A DNA stretch of 64,000 bases. Origin: Paulownia fortunei. Taxonomy: Eukaryota > Streptophyta > Magnoliopsida > Lamiales > Paulowniaceae. The stretch spans positions 12,488,071 to 12,552,070 of the forward strand of contig CM033118.1 of the NCBI GenBank assembly GCA_019321725.1, written 5' to 3'. The translations under genes and the position numbers were made by a program. How positions within the stretch are numbered: the stretch's first letter is position 1; the number at the start of each line of letters is the position of its first letter. Below the pieces are notes generated by a model, which did not search any database, was not told the origin of the DNA, and saw nothing but the letters and a program-made list of their open reading frames with translations. Of this stretch, positions 35,105 through 49,138 are shown in pieces.

Positions 35105-37455
35105 GTTATAAGATAAAATAGCCCATGACCTAGGCTTGAACCTTTCAGATGAGTATGATGAAGACAAAAGAGCAGCAAGATTGAACCGAGCATTGTCCCT
35201 AAGAGAGAACATTGTACTCATATTAGATGATATGTGGAAAAATATCAGCTTGGAAAAGGTAGGAGATCCACTTCGTGTTGAGGGTTGTAGATTGATTATA
35301 ACAACTCGGTCATTGGAAGTGTGTCGTCAAATCAATTGCAAAGAAATAGTTGAAGTGAAAACACTACACAAAAATGAAGCATGGAACTTATTCAGTGATA
35401 TACTTGGACAAAAAATGACACTAGCTCCCCAAGTACAAGAAATTGCCAAGTCTATGGTGAAAGTTTGTGATGGTCTACCCCTAGGGATCATCACCATAGC
35501 TGGAAGCATGAGGGGTGAGACTGCCATTCATGTGTGGAGAAATGAATTGGCAGAACTACAAAATTCTATTATGGGGCAAGATGATATGGAAGATCAGGTT
35601 TTTAAAGTACTTAAATATAGTTTTGATCGATTGGATAGCAGTCATCAAAGACAAGGAAAAAATAATAGGTATACAGTGTTGCAACTTTGTTTCCTGTATT
35701 GCTCTTTGTATCCTGAAGATTACAAAATAGAAAGAGAGGAATTAGTCAGAAAATTCATTTCAGTGGAGTTGGTGGATAAAAGAAAAGAGTATGAAAGCAC
35801 AACTTGACCTGGGTCATTCCATACTGGATAAATTAGTGAAAGTCTGCTTACTAGGAAGTACTAGTGATCATCTCCGTGCATGTGTGAAGATGCATGATCT
35901 GGTAAGAGCTATGGCGCTGAAGATTACTGAAGGTAAAACTATGGTAATAGCTGGGCACGACTCTTTGAAGGAAATTCCGAATGAAAAAGAATGGACAAAG
36001 GATGTTGAGAAGATGTCGTTGATGATGAATGGCATAAAGGAAATTCCAACTGGAATGTGTCCAAATTGTCCTAAGCTCTCAACATTGCTTTTGAGTCGAA
36101 ATCCTTTGAAGTCTTTGTCAGATTTATTTTTTTCACAAATGCATAGCCTATGCATTCTTGATTTGTCTGAAACTCATATCAATGAGTTGCCAAATTCTTT
36201 ATCTGACTTGGAGAGCCTTAAGGCCTTGCTCCTCGGAGCCTGTGTGAAGCTTGTACATGTGCCCTACTTGGGAAAGCTGAAAGCACTACGGGAGCTAGAC
36301 CTTGCATATACTGGAATCAAGGAAGTGCCTCAAGGAATGGAAAAACTAGTCAATCTCAAACGCATATCAATGGACAAAGCACGTAACTTGGAGATGTTAC
36401 CAAGAGGATTGTTACTCAATTTCTCATATCTTCAACGTCTCCTTCTTCCATATCAAATAGAAACACCCGTAGAAGAAATCGAGAGGTTGAAAGAGCTGGA
36501 GGAGTTTCAAGGCGAGTGAAAGATGTTTGTGATTTGAGTCGGTTTATTAGAAGTAGACAAAATCGGGCATACGATACTTCCTATAACATCGAAGTAGGAT
36601 CGACTAATGGGTGGTATAGTAGATGTTATAACCAAAACGAAGTGATGATTCTGCGCCGTTACGACCTTAAGAAAGAAGAGGAGAAAGATTTGACTATGTT
36701 GGTACAGGACATCCAACACCTACGATTCTCTCAGTGTGAGGGTCTAAGCAACTGCTTATTGGATGTTTTCCCAAACAAACCCACATCCCTTGAGACTTTA
36801 GAAATTTATAATTGTGAAGGAATAGAGTGCATTTTGATAAATGAGCAATTGATGGCACCACAATTCCGGACTCTGGAAAAAATCAGGCTGCTCGAGTTGC
36901 CAGATTTTGTGGGTGGATCCACAAGCGGGAAATAGGAGCTGCAGTGTTGGCATCACCTTTACCTCCACAGGCTGTATTTTCCTCTCTTAAAGAATTGGCA
37001 ATTTATAGGTGTAACAAGATGAAGAAGCTAGGGTTACCAGTGTCCGAATTCCCAAACCTCGAAAACATCTCTGTTATATGCTGTGAAGAAATAGAAGAGA
37101 TAATAGAAGTAGCAGATGACGTCGGAAGAGGAGAGGAGAAGGAGAAGGAGAAGCACGTGTCATCTCTCTCCCCAAATTAAAATTGCTAAATCTGAGACAA
37201 CTCCCAAGGCTGAAGAGCATCTGCAAGACAACAATGATTTGTAGTTCCATTGAAATAATTGAGTTGGAGCAATGCCGAGAATTAAAGAAACTGCCATTGT
37301 ATATTCATGGACAACCATATTATTATTCCCCTCCACCAGCTCTTAGAGAAATCTGGATAGGCAAAGCAGATAAAGAATGGTGGGAATCATTGGAGTGGGA
37401 GCATCCCACCCACTCCCATCTCCTTCAACCATTCGTTGTCTTTACCATTTATTAA
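35105..37455 (+). pseudogene. Second CC-NB-LRR gene, 3' part (NB-ARC and LRR), frameshifted
   Basis: Continues the paralogue from kinase-2 (LILDDMW) through GLPL, CFLYCSLYP, MHD and the LRR region to the same C-terminal WESLEWEHPTH block as the first copy. Against that copy the frame breaks four times: an extra A near 35,785, a lost base near 36,510, a lost base near 36,918 and a shift near 37,172. A TAA next to the insertion point comes from CAA. At least five independent lesions plus the transposon make this a pseudogene. Similarity to the intact copy remains high, so it could still exchange sequence with it by gene conversion. Confidence 0.93.
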
Positions 37456-38790
37456 TTGTACACTCTTTCAAAATGCTTTGATTGGAATATGTTAAAATAA
37501 TCTCATTCTTATTTTATTTTCTCAAAAAATATCAAAAATTATATTATTTTTTTAATTGCAATATATTTTTCAATACATTTATTCTCAATATCAAAACATC
37601 AAAACAAAGAAAGTAATTAAGATTTTTGAATATTAGTAAGAATGAAATACTTATTAATTAGATAAATATCCAATTAAATATCAACAATTCCTGTCGACTT
37701 CTCTTAGCAACATCCTATACTTTTATGTAGACTTGTTTTTCATATTTGTTTTTACAGTGAGATTTGTTTTTTATCCGCATAAACAAAAATTGGACTTAAA
37801 TTGCATAGTACTGGTATTACACACCTGTTATGGTGATGTAGGATAAGTAATTGAAGTAAAATAAAAAGAAAAAAATTGAAAAAAATAATAATCTATCTAC
37901 TAGAGAAAAAAATATCAAAATTCAATTCAATTCAATTCACCAAGTCATCATGGTTATAAAATAAGAGTTTAGCCAATATTTTCCTACACTTATTCAAATC
38001 TGGAAACCACTGGATCTTCAATATTTCAATAGCTCCAGATTCAACAAGTGAATCCGGATATTAGAGGAAATATTTAGTTAATTAATTTTACAATTAATTT
38101 TAAATGTGTAGATATTAGAGAAAATATTTAGCATAATCAATTTTGTAATCAAGTTTGTGTTTTTAGATATTCTTTTATTATAGCAATTCCCCAAATTGAG
38201 GAAAGTATCTAGATTTAGGATCTGTTTGGTTTTCTATAATTGTTTATATTTTGTAACTTCTAATCAATCATATTCAAGCCATCAATTTCAGAATTTATAT
38301 GTCATCAGACCAAAAACGGTCCTTACCTTTTTTTTTTCTTTCCCTTTCGTCAGTCCCTTCTGAAAAAACTTCGATTTCAGTCATATCTCACACTACCATT
38401 CCCTAGACTGAAGAACCAAACAACCCTCTCATTACTATTAAATTTTCCAACATAATCAAATCTATGCCCTGTTGAAAGAATTGGCCTACAAAAATTTATT
38501 GATAGCACCCATCTGTGCCCAACACCTACTTTCACTATCAATGGTGTTATAAATATTTATTAAATTTGAATATTATTCATCAAGTATTATATAAAATAAA
38601 TATAATACATGTAGTAATTTTTTTTTAAGTTCAAAATATATAGAAAAAACAAAAATACTTTTAATAATTCAGATATGTATGGATACCATACGTATATAAC
38701 ACGAATTGACAACTTTACTTCTACCCAAGAAACAAAGATAAAGTCCAGTTTTGCATAATGGGCTTATCATTCAATGGAGCCTCTTTGTAA
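37456..38790. other. Intergenic, no gene seen
   Basis: A+T-rich, with no recognisable protein. Two TGTTTGGTT-type words in inverted orientation (near 38,225 and 38,417) hint at a small MITE but no clear target duplication was found. Confidence 0.5.
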
Positions 38791-38791
38791 T

Positions 38792-38803
38792 TGGGCCGGC
38801 CCA
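38792..38803 (+). promoter_or_regulatory. Palindromic double site II element of the RPL36A promoter
   Basis: TGGGCCGGCCCA combines TGGGCC and its reverse complement with no spacer. Site II motifs bind TCP-type factors and are typical of plant ribosomal protein and other growth-linked promoters. It lies about 115 bp before the start codon. Confidence 0.75.
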
Positions 38804-38829
38804 TCATAAGCGCCGTCTTACAGAAATCA

Positions 38830-38838
38830 AAACCCTAA
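38830..38838 (+). promoter_or_regulatory. Telo-box of the RPL36A promoter
   Basis: AAACCCTAA is the telo-box typically paired with site II motifs in ribosomal protein genes. A second, inverted telo-box-like word TAGGGTTT lies at 38,872-38,879, just before the start codon. Confidence 0.75.
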
Positions 38839-38918
38839 TTTTATTACAAATATCTGCTAACTTTCATTTGGTAGGGTTTCACAAGGCATTTTGCGGAAAC
38901 GCTTCTAAGCCGTAAGCC

Positions 38919-40703
<1,785 letters not shown>

Positions 40704-42490
40704 GTGCCCTGATATGGAAATTGGAACTCCTTGGTTTTGCATCATTATGTTGGAATTTGATATGGCAGTGTCCTATGCTGTTATAGCTATATGTTTGATG
40801 AAATATCAGACATCATGTAATGCAGTTTTGTGTTTCTATGTTGGATTTAGTTTTCTAATGCATTTTTTCCTAATTAACATCATCTCTTGAACAGTTTGTT
40901 CACTCACCATGTTCTGCCAATTACTTCAGCTGTTTCAATGTGGGCTTGTGTTGCATTTCTAATTGCTATTTAAACTCGTGCAGCAAAGCTAGGATGAGCT
41001 CTGATGCTGATATAAAATGTTTGTAATATAGGCTAATTCTAGTTGATCATTTCACTTGGACCTTAGCCTTCTCAAGAATTTTGTGCAACTGTTGATTACA
41101 TTACTTTAATGATCCATGTGTTGTGCGAATAATAATGCTCGCTCTTCTTGCATTTTATTTTTCCAAAACGTAGTAATTTATTGTGTGGATGGTCTAGTAG
41201 ATCAATAAAGCTTAGGCTTTAAATACATGTTGAATATGCAGCATAATTATATTGGCAAATGCTCGTTATTTCTGTTGATTGAATTACATGTCTTCCAATA
41301 ATTAATCTCAATCAATTTCGATGTCATACTCATTTGTCACTTGAAGAGCTGAATCTGATTTTTGGGAAACAAAGCTCGAGTTGAAATTGATGAAATGAGA
41401 TGAAAATTAATACGGAATAAGTATCTTTGACAATGTTTGGAAATGTGAAGGGTTGGAACAAGATTTTGTTTGTATTTTTTATTCTCTCAAAATAAAATGT
41501 AATTATTAATGAAAATGCAACATATAAAATTAAAAAAAGTCAGATTTGAAATCATTATACAAGAACTTACAATATAATAAAAATTCTTTCTTGAAATAAA
41601 ATAAAATATTATTTTCGTTTTCTTATGTTTCACTGGATTGAAGATAAAATAAAAAGAAATTACCACGCTTTTCGAAAAAGACATTCGGTTTTCTTTCTAT
41701 TTAGAATTGCCATTTGTCTGTTGAGAATTGCTATTTCCATTGGAGTTTTATTAATTTTTGTCGAGAGAATATGTTGGATAATTATTTTCAAGATATGAAA
41801 TTTATAAGGTTGAGAATGAGGTTATATTTGAATCTATTTTTTTTTTTTTTTTAGATTTGCTAATAAATGTGATATTATGTTTGATTCACTATTTTCAATG
41901 GAATCATTTTCATAGTGTGTATATTAAATAATTTTGATAGTAGTGGAGTTTATAATTAATATTTTTTATGACTCAGTTATTTTAATAGAGTAAATTTTGG
42001 ATTATATGTCCTATATTAATGATGTAATTAGTAGCAAACAAATATAAAAGAGAGTAGTTGGTATTTGTGAGTTTTAGATTATTACAATTTGTAATAAAAA
42101 TATATTAATAAGAGATAGTTGAATAATTGTGAATCTCATATTAATAATGTATTTGGTGATAAAAATATATTAATTAAAGATAAAAATTAATTGTGGGTCT
42201 ATTATGGATTGACTAAAAGAGAATGTTGAATGACATTTTTCAAGAATAGATTTGACAATCCCAGGATTAGCCTTGATGCATTGTTTTGGAAGAAAAAGTT
42301 AGATAATTTCAGCACATTTTCATAATAAAAAGGTGAAATAAGACCAACGAATAAATACCAGACAAGCCTATATGTTTGTTTTAAGGATGTCTTTCTGATA
42401 TTCTCTTTGCTAATATAATAATTGGTGAATGAAGATAGGAAGTGTCTGTTTCAAAAATTAAGAGAGCAAAATATCTGAGAGATAATTATA

Positions 42491-43577
42491 GGGGTAAATA
42501 TTTGGATTAAATATACTTTATTCCCTTTTACTATTAATTTTATATTAAATGTCTCTTTTTACTAATAAAATCTTTAAATACCTCCTAAATCAATAAAAAT
42601 TATATTAATGGACCAAAATACACGAGTTAAATAAAATATTAAATTCACTTTACCCATTTATTGTAAACTATATAATCTTTGCCGCCTCTATAATAAAATA
42701 TCAATCAATTTAATTTTAAATTTTATTAAACACTAATTTTTTTAAATAAAATAATTTTTAATTAAAACTAAAATAATTAAATAGCCAAATACAATTTTAA
42801 TATTAAAAAAAAGGCACAATAAATTTAAAAAAACTATATCACATAAATTTCTATTACTATCATTTTAAAAATATAGCTTTAATAAGTAAGTGTTAAATTT
42901 AGAGTCAATTAAACTAACATTACTTAATGGTGTAAGTAATTCTATTATTTAAGTTGTGCGTGTGTAACTCAAATATATTAACGAATTTAATTTTAATATG
43001 TAGTTATTTATATATGAAACAGAAATGAAAATTAGAAAATAAAAAATAAAAAAAACTTATAAAGTATATTAATGTAATTAAAAACTTTCAAGTAAAAAAT
43101 AAAAAATAAAAATCTAAGAGGTGTTTTCTAAAACAATATATCTAAGATGAGAGTATTATTAATTTATGTGACATATTTTTTTAAAATTTAATATTTCTTT
43201 TCTATATTATTAAAATAATATTTTGTTATTTATTTAATTTGAAATTAATTAAAGATTAATTTATTAATAAAATGAGTATTAAATAAAACTATGAATCAAA
43301 TTAATTGACATTTGACAAATAAATTACTACAATTTGGAATTTAATTATAGGTTTATTTATTTCATAAAACTAGAGTTAAATAAAATATGGGATCAAATTA
43401 ATTGACATTTAATTTTAGAGAGGGAAAAATATGATATTTAATATTTTATTTAATTCAAGGATAATTTTGTCCATCTGTATAATTTTATTGGTTTAAGGGG
43501 ATAATTGAAGATTTTATTAATATAGGGAATATTTGATGCAAAATTATTAGTACAAGAGATAAAGTGTAATTAACCGT
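42491..43577. mobile_element. Non-autonomous DNA transposon with long terminal inverted repeats
   Basis: The first and last about 165 bp are reverse complements with moderate divergence. Shared words include TTACACTTTAT against ATATACTTTAT, CTAATAAAATCTT against TTAATAAAATCTT, ATGGACCAAAAT against ATGGACAAAATT, and TTAAATAAAATATTAAAT in both. The interior is A+T-rich and noncoding. ATAATT flanks both sides (near 42,483 and 43,582), a possible part of a target duplication. The equivalent point in unit B lacks it, so it inserted after the duplication or was lost there. Long TIRs and absence of coding suggest a Mutator-type MITE. Confidence 0.7.
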
Positions 43578-44930
43578 AAATTATAATTCATCCTCTTAAA
43601 TAGTAATGATTTTTTCAATAGCTATTATGCTCTTTCTTGCCATCTCATATCTATAAAATGATAAATGTGAGTGGCATTTTTTTTTTTTTTTAAATTAGAT
43701 CACTGATACGAAATTGCAACAGTTCTTCTATACTACACCAAATATGATGTTTTTCTCTTTCCAATGTTTTATTAAAATTGGTGTAATGCATATATCCCAA
43801 TTTTATTGTTGTACTTGAAATTTTAATTCCATTTATATTATATATTGTATATTTAATTAATTTATTAATTTAATTTAATTAATTTTAATTAAATTATTAT
43901 TTTGTAATAACATTTGTAATAATTAATTATAACAACTAACAAGTAATTAATATTTGCAATAAATTATAATAATTAACAAATAATAAGTAAATATGTTAAA
44001 ATAATATTACTTACACCAAATTCAAAATATAAGCAATTAAATAACTTTATAAATAAATAAGTTAGTGATAACTGAAAAAAAAAAATCATTTGATGTAAAA
44101 TTTAATATAATGGGTTAAAAATAATTTAGGTTAAATTACATTAAATTTTAATTTGGTTTAAAAATTAGTCAAATTTAATGTGGTGGGTTGCATATGATCT
44201 TAGGGTTCCTATAGCACCAAAAATTATTATGTTTCTGAGTTCTTTTACTGAAGTACATGGATGGATTTCTTGGGTAGATTGACAGCTATATGTAGCTCTA
44301 AAAATTGGTGAATCAAAAGAGTTGGAAACAAAGAGGGATGTTATTACTTATTTGGAGGCATAATTGCAACTCCTCCTATCCCAAAAATCATGATTTTTGT
44401 ATTTCAAATGAAAATTACTTTTTAAAAAATTACTAATGAACTGAACTACTAATTTTTATTTACCATATTTAAGATTAAATAAAATAAGAAAAACTTTTAG
44501 TTTACCCTCGCACTTAAAAGTTAAAACTGAAAACTTCAATTCGGATCGGATAAAAACTTTTATTTTGAATGAAGTATTAGTCACAAATTTTTCATGGACA
44601 ACTCGATGCCAAGAATAAATAACGTGGAAAAAAAATAGAAATATACAGATTTCTATTAATTGACATATCTAGGAAGTTGGAAAAAGGAGCAGTAACTTCA
44701 TCGAGAAACGAAAGGTTGGCGGTAATTACTTATTTGACTGCTGTTACAATTAATCTGTAATTTTATTTTTTGCTGTTTAGAAAGAAGGCAATGCATTGAG
44801 TGATTGCCTTGGCAACATTTGGCCTTTCAAATGGCTGTTTCCCTCCAGACAAAGTCTTCAGACTGGCTGTATATTTGTAGCCTTGAGACAGTGAAATTTT
44901 TACAACTCTGTTTGGTTTCTCAGGTTCAAA

Positions 44931-45730
44931 ATGGAAGGAAAACTTGCAATGACAAGGCATTTTGTCAAGGTGATGATGCCTGGTTTCCAGGAAAAATTGT
45001 AAGACTTCTTGTCTGTTTCTCATGTAGTATGAGTTATGCATGAAGCATGCTGGATAATGATGCTATTATTATTTTCTCATGTGGATTAGCAGCTTCTACC
45101 CATGCATAAAGTTAGTTAAGTTAGAAACATTTTATGCTTTTAAACATGGCCTAATCTTGAATTTTCTTCCTTGAAGATGACTTTTTGTCCTTTGTTTATC
45201 TCTGTTTCTAGTTTAACCATCCACTCCACCAAGAAACATAGCCCAAATATGACAACTTTGTCATTTTGCTTGTGTATAGGACATTCCACCAGCTCTTTGT
45301 AAGAAGCCAAAAGAAGAGAAATCAGAATGGGCGATCTTAAGAAGTCGTAAAGGAACGTGGAAGATCAATGTGTGCAGAAACTGTGAAGGTCTAATCTGTT
45401 TCAAAGATGGATGGCCTCAATTTATCCATCACCATGGTCTGAGTAGTGGAGATTTTGCTTTGTTTGAACACACTGGTGATTTGCACTTCAATGTTTCCGT
45501 CTGTCATCGGAATGCTTGTGAAAAGGAGTTTCTTGTTGAGTTGAAGAAAGAGCAGGAAGAGGCACCTGAAGCAGTAAATCGCAATTACCATCAAAAGAAC
45601 ACCAAGAGTAAGTTCTTATCTGTCAGACCATGTGAGTTTTTAGCAGAAAATTAAGGTGACTTGGTTACATTGTAGGAGAACCAGACAAGGTATCAGTCAT
45701 ATCATACCACAGCCAAAACCCACAATTTAT
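44931..45730 (+). pseudogene. REM-type B3-domain gene, unit A copy, damaged and truncated
   Basis: Homologue of the intact gene at 54,653. Exon 1 (44,931-44,998) starts MEGKLAMTRHF; exon 2 (45,280-45,607) encodes most of one B3 DNA-binding domain (GLICFKDGWPQF; GDFALFEHTGDLHF). Exon 3 starts after TAG at about 45,675. At the first donor the intact copy has TTG|GTGAG but this copy has TTGTAAG, one G short. Splicing at TT|GTAAG shifts exon 2 into a frame that soon stops. Homology ends at about 45,730 in exon 3, where transposon sequence begins, and the second B3 domain is missing. I call it a pseudogene; a rescued splice form is possible. Confidence 0.8.
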
Positions 45731-47030
45731 CGATGTTGCAAATCCTGTTGCAACACAGGCTGAAGATGCCATTCATGTCGAAACATCAAGAGATGTCCAG
45801 ATTGAGCCAGTAGTTCCTGCTGCAACCCAGGAACACTTGGAGCAGCCAGGTTGAAATTCCTGTGACAAAGAAGAGAAAGAAGAAGGACAAGGATCCTGAG
45901 CACCATTTCAGTCGAACAACCCCAGGTAGGCCCGTGCGACTGAGGCAGGTCTCCCCTGGTTCCGCTGAGCCTAAATATGACTCGGACTCAGATTATGAGA
46001 TAAGTGCAGCTTATTCCGTAACCTTTTATTCTGCTGAAAATAAAGAAATGTGGAAGTTTCTGTCGAAACGTAAGTTGTATTCTGAGCGGTTACTGCATAT
46101 GGCTGATTATATTGAGTGGGGTATAGACTCTTTATTACAACAACGGTGTTTAATGGGGACAGTGACTAAGGTTACACCATATGTTCGTGCCATTGTGTGT
46201 GAATTTTACTCAAATTTGTCTACTACTATTGGTAAAATTGGGTCTTCACGATTTGGGAAAGTGTTTGTGTGCAATCAGATTTATTACTTTTCTCCTCATA
46301 TTATCAATGAGTTTTATGGCACACCTAATGTATATGATGTCACCCTGCCTGGTGATTATGATATGGTGATTGGTGAACTGACTGGACAGAAGATTAGTGA
46401 ATAGCCTAATACAACATATTTCTCAGTAGCTGCACTCACTTTGAAGTATGCAATTTTGCATAAGATTGCTGTGTGTAATTGGACACCAACTTCTAACTCA
46501 GCAGTTATAGTTAAGGATCAGGCTGTATTATTGTACTGTGTTGGAACGGGTCATCCATTAGATATGGGGCAGCATGTATTTAACACAATTATTTGGCATG
46601 CTGAGGTGAGAACAACACAGGTATTTTACCATTTCCTTGTCTAATCTATCGTGTTCTAGTAATGCAAGGGCTAGTGAAGAAGACAACAGAAGTGCTGGAA
46701 CAGCGGAGGAGGGCTCTGAGGCTTTCTCCCAAGTTATTGGGACATTTGCAACATCATCAGAAACAGACTTTCTTCAATTCCTACAACAGGAAGTTCTGGA
46801 GCTTAGGCAACAAATGCAGACATTGGCTACCAAAGAAAGGCATTTGAATGTGCTGATAACTAAGTTGAAGGGCAAGGGGAGTTGCTGATGATGATGATTC
46901 CTCCAGTTCTGCTTCAAGTTAATGAAGCTTTGGCTATTTTTAGTCAAAAAGGGGGCGTTAGCAGATGATGATGGAGCTCGACCAGCTGGAAATGCTGAAG
47001 GAGATGAAGGAGCTATCGTCGTTGTTGAAT
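45731..47030 (+). mobile_element. Fragment of a plant transposon with a Transposase_32-like protein
   Basis: The frame from 45,862 to 46,404, continuing past one TAG to about 46,640, resembles the putative plant transposon protein domain seen next to many plant retroelements. Matching blocks are YVRAIVCEFYSNLS, RFGKVFVCNQIYYFSPHIINEFYG and later ALTLKYAILHKIAVCNWTPT. A second frame (46,637-46,888) has Ser/Glu-rich and coiled-coil-like sequence (QQEVLELRQQMQTLA). A TCAAAAAGGGGG purine run follows at about 46,944. A frameshift near 45,845 separates an upstream segment that is in frame with REM exon 3. No LTRs were identified, so class and limits are uncertain. Confidence 0.6.
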
Positions 47031-47803
47031 AATTATGTTTTTCATGATGTTTCTCCTGCTTTTGGTTTTATGCCTGAATGTTTTTGGTTGTTTGGATGAC
47101 TACTTAATGACTTGAACTGATTAACTGCATGAAGCAAGGGGAGTTTGTTCTAGCACTTATCGCTTTAATTTTTCTTGTTTGCTTCCTCTAAAACAGTCTT
47201 TTTTGTTTATCCATCCATGCTTTTGTAACCGATTGAACAGGATATTACCACAAATGCTTGTAATGTAGCCTGATTCTGGTTGATTCATATCACCAGGAAC
47301 TTAGCATTCTCAAGAATTGTCTTCAACTGTCAAATTACATTACCTGAATGATCAATTTGCTGTTTTGCACAACAGTGATGATGAAGACCCAGATCTATGC
47401 GAATATCTAGTTCTTCTTCACCCCCTTTTAATTTCAATATTAGACCTCGTAAATGATCCTTCAGAAAGGAAAATGAGGCATTTTCTAACATATCGTGAGT
47501 TGCATTCTTTACTTTTTCAAACATAGTAATTTATTGCAAAGTCTTGAAGATCAAAGAAACTGAGTCTCAAATACATGTTGAACATGCAGCATAATTACAT
47601 CGACAAATGCCAGTGAGTACCTGTTGATTGAATTTCCTGTCTTTTAATAATTTAATCTCAAGCAATTTTGAACCCGTGCTCATTTCTTACTTGAAAAATG
47701 GAAACCTATAATCTGATTTTGGGAAAACAAAGTTGAGTTGAAATTAATGAAATAAGATATGGAATAAGTAACTTTGCTTTACCTACATTTGATTGAACTC
47801 AAC

Positions 47804-47839
<36 letters not shown>

Positions 47840-47937
47840 CAATTGGTGATTGTACCTGTCCTCTTTGCTGTTCTCTTCACTAATATAACAAAAATTGGTT
47901 CAGGAGGAGACTTACAAAATATATGAGATATAATTCT

Positions 47938-48346
47938 AAAAAAATTTAGAATATATAATTTTAAATTTTATCTTCCAAAAAATAAATTCACTCTAAAATT
48001 AAAAACACAATAAATTTTTATTAAATTTTAAGATATTATAAAGAAAACTCTCAATTCTCACAAATACTCAAAGCTAACAAGACTACACTTTTATATACAA
48101 GACTACTAGTTTTATTTTCTTCTTCACTTCTTAATGATTTACAAGGGTAGGGCCTTGGTATTTATAGAAAAAGAAATGAAATACACACCATACATTTAAT
48201 TAAACTAATTAATTTTGTACCACACAAATAATAAAAACCTAATTAATTTGAATCCATACAAATTATAAAAACCTAATTAATTTGAATCCACACAAATTAT
48301 AATACACATAACCTAATAATTTAATTGATGATATTGATCTTCAACA
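47938..48346 (-). repeat. Copia element 3, 3' LTR (left)
   Basis: Matches the right LTR from AAAAATTTAGAATATA to the inner end TCTTCAACA. It contains a short internal tandem repeat (ACCTAATTAATTTGAATCC twice). The outermost bases (TGTTGAG in the right LTR) are altered. Confidence 0.85.
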
Positions 48347-48880
48347 CTCCCCCTCAATGTCAGCTTCCATTCTCTGCACTACGTCAAGCTGTCGACGAAA
48401 CAATTCAAACTTTCTAGTGCTCAAACCTTTTGTGAACAAGTCTGCAACTTGATCATCTGTTTTGATTTGTCTTATCTCAATCTCTTCCTGCAAAATCTTT
48501 TCTCTAATAAAATGGTAGTGCACTTCAACATGTTTAGTTCTTGCATGAAAGATTGGATTCTCTGCAAAGCGAATTGCCGACTGGTTGTCATAGTACAATG
48601 GAATTGGATAATCTACTAATTGGTGTAGATTATTCATCAGTTATATCAATCATGTACTCTCTTGGCCTGCCATTGCTGCTGCTCGATACTCAGCTTCAGT
48701 AATTAATAATGATACCATCGGCTGTCTTTTGCTACACCAAGAAATTATTCCGAAACCAAACTTAAACACATACCCAGTTGTTGATCTCTGATCTCCTGCA
48801 TAGTCAGCATCGCAGTAACCAACTAACTTGCAGCCTTCACTTTTTTTGTACAAAAAATCATAGTCAATTGTACTCCACAT
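48341..48880 (-). pseudogene. Copia element 3, RNase H
   Basis: Two frames (48,880-48,650 and 48,637-48,341) give [17 protein letters not shown], then YYDNQSAIRFAENP, FHARTKHVEVHYHF and the VADLFTKGL terminal motif. A small frameshift separates them. Confidence 0.9.
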
Positions 48881-49138
48881 ATCTCAGTATTCGCCGAACA
48901 GCTTCTAAGTGGGACTTCTTTGGATTCCGCATATATCGCTTATAATGCCAAATGCAAATGAAATGTCCGGTTGAGTCAAATTTAAATAAATGAGACTACC
49001 TACAAGTTGTCGATACATCGTCTAATCCTCCAATCCTTTGCCTTCATGTGCACACAATTTGGCATTGACTTCCATTAGTGTTGAAATATGTTTGCAATCA
49101 AGCATCCCAAATCTCTCCAGCAGGTCTCTTGCATACTT

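Larger units (their letters stand above)
41016..45730. repeat. Tandem segmental duplication, unit A (RPL36A 3' flank to REM/B3)
   Basis: Blocks of this region recur in the same order at 47,252-55,720. Matches are 41,016-41,420 with 47,252-47,770; 42,390-42,490 with 47,870-47,937; 43,577-44,760 with 53,035-54,490; and the B3 gene with 54,653-55,725. Unit A alone carries a long-TIR element (42,491-43,577); unit B alone carries copia element 3. Apart from the B3 gene the unit is noncoding and A+T-rich. Confidence 0.8.

Noticed and set aside
37921..38440. Possible MITE marked by inverted TTTGGTT words
   Set aside because: The inverted words are short and common in A/T-rich plant DNA. No matching ends or target duplication were found.
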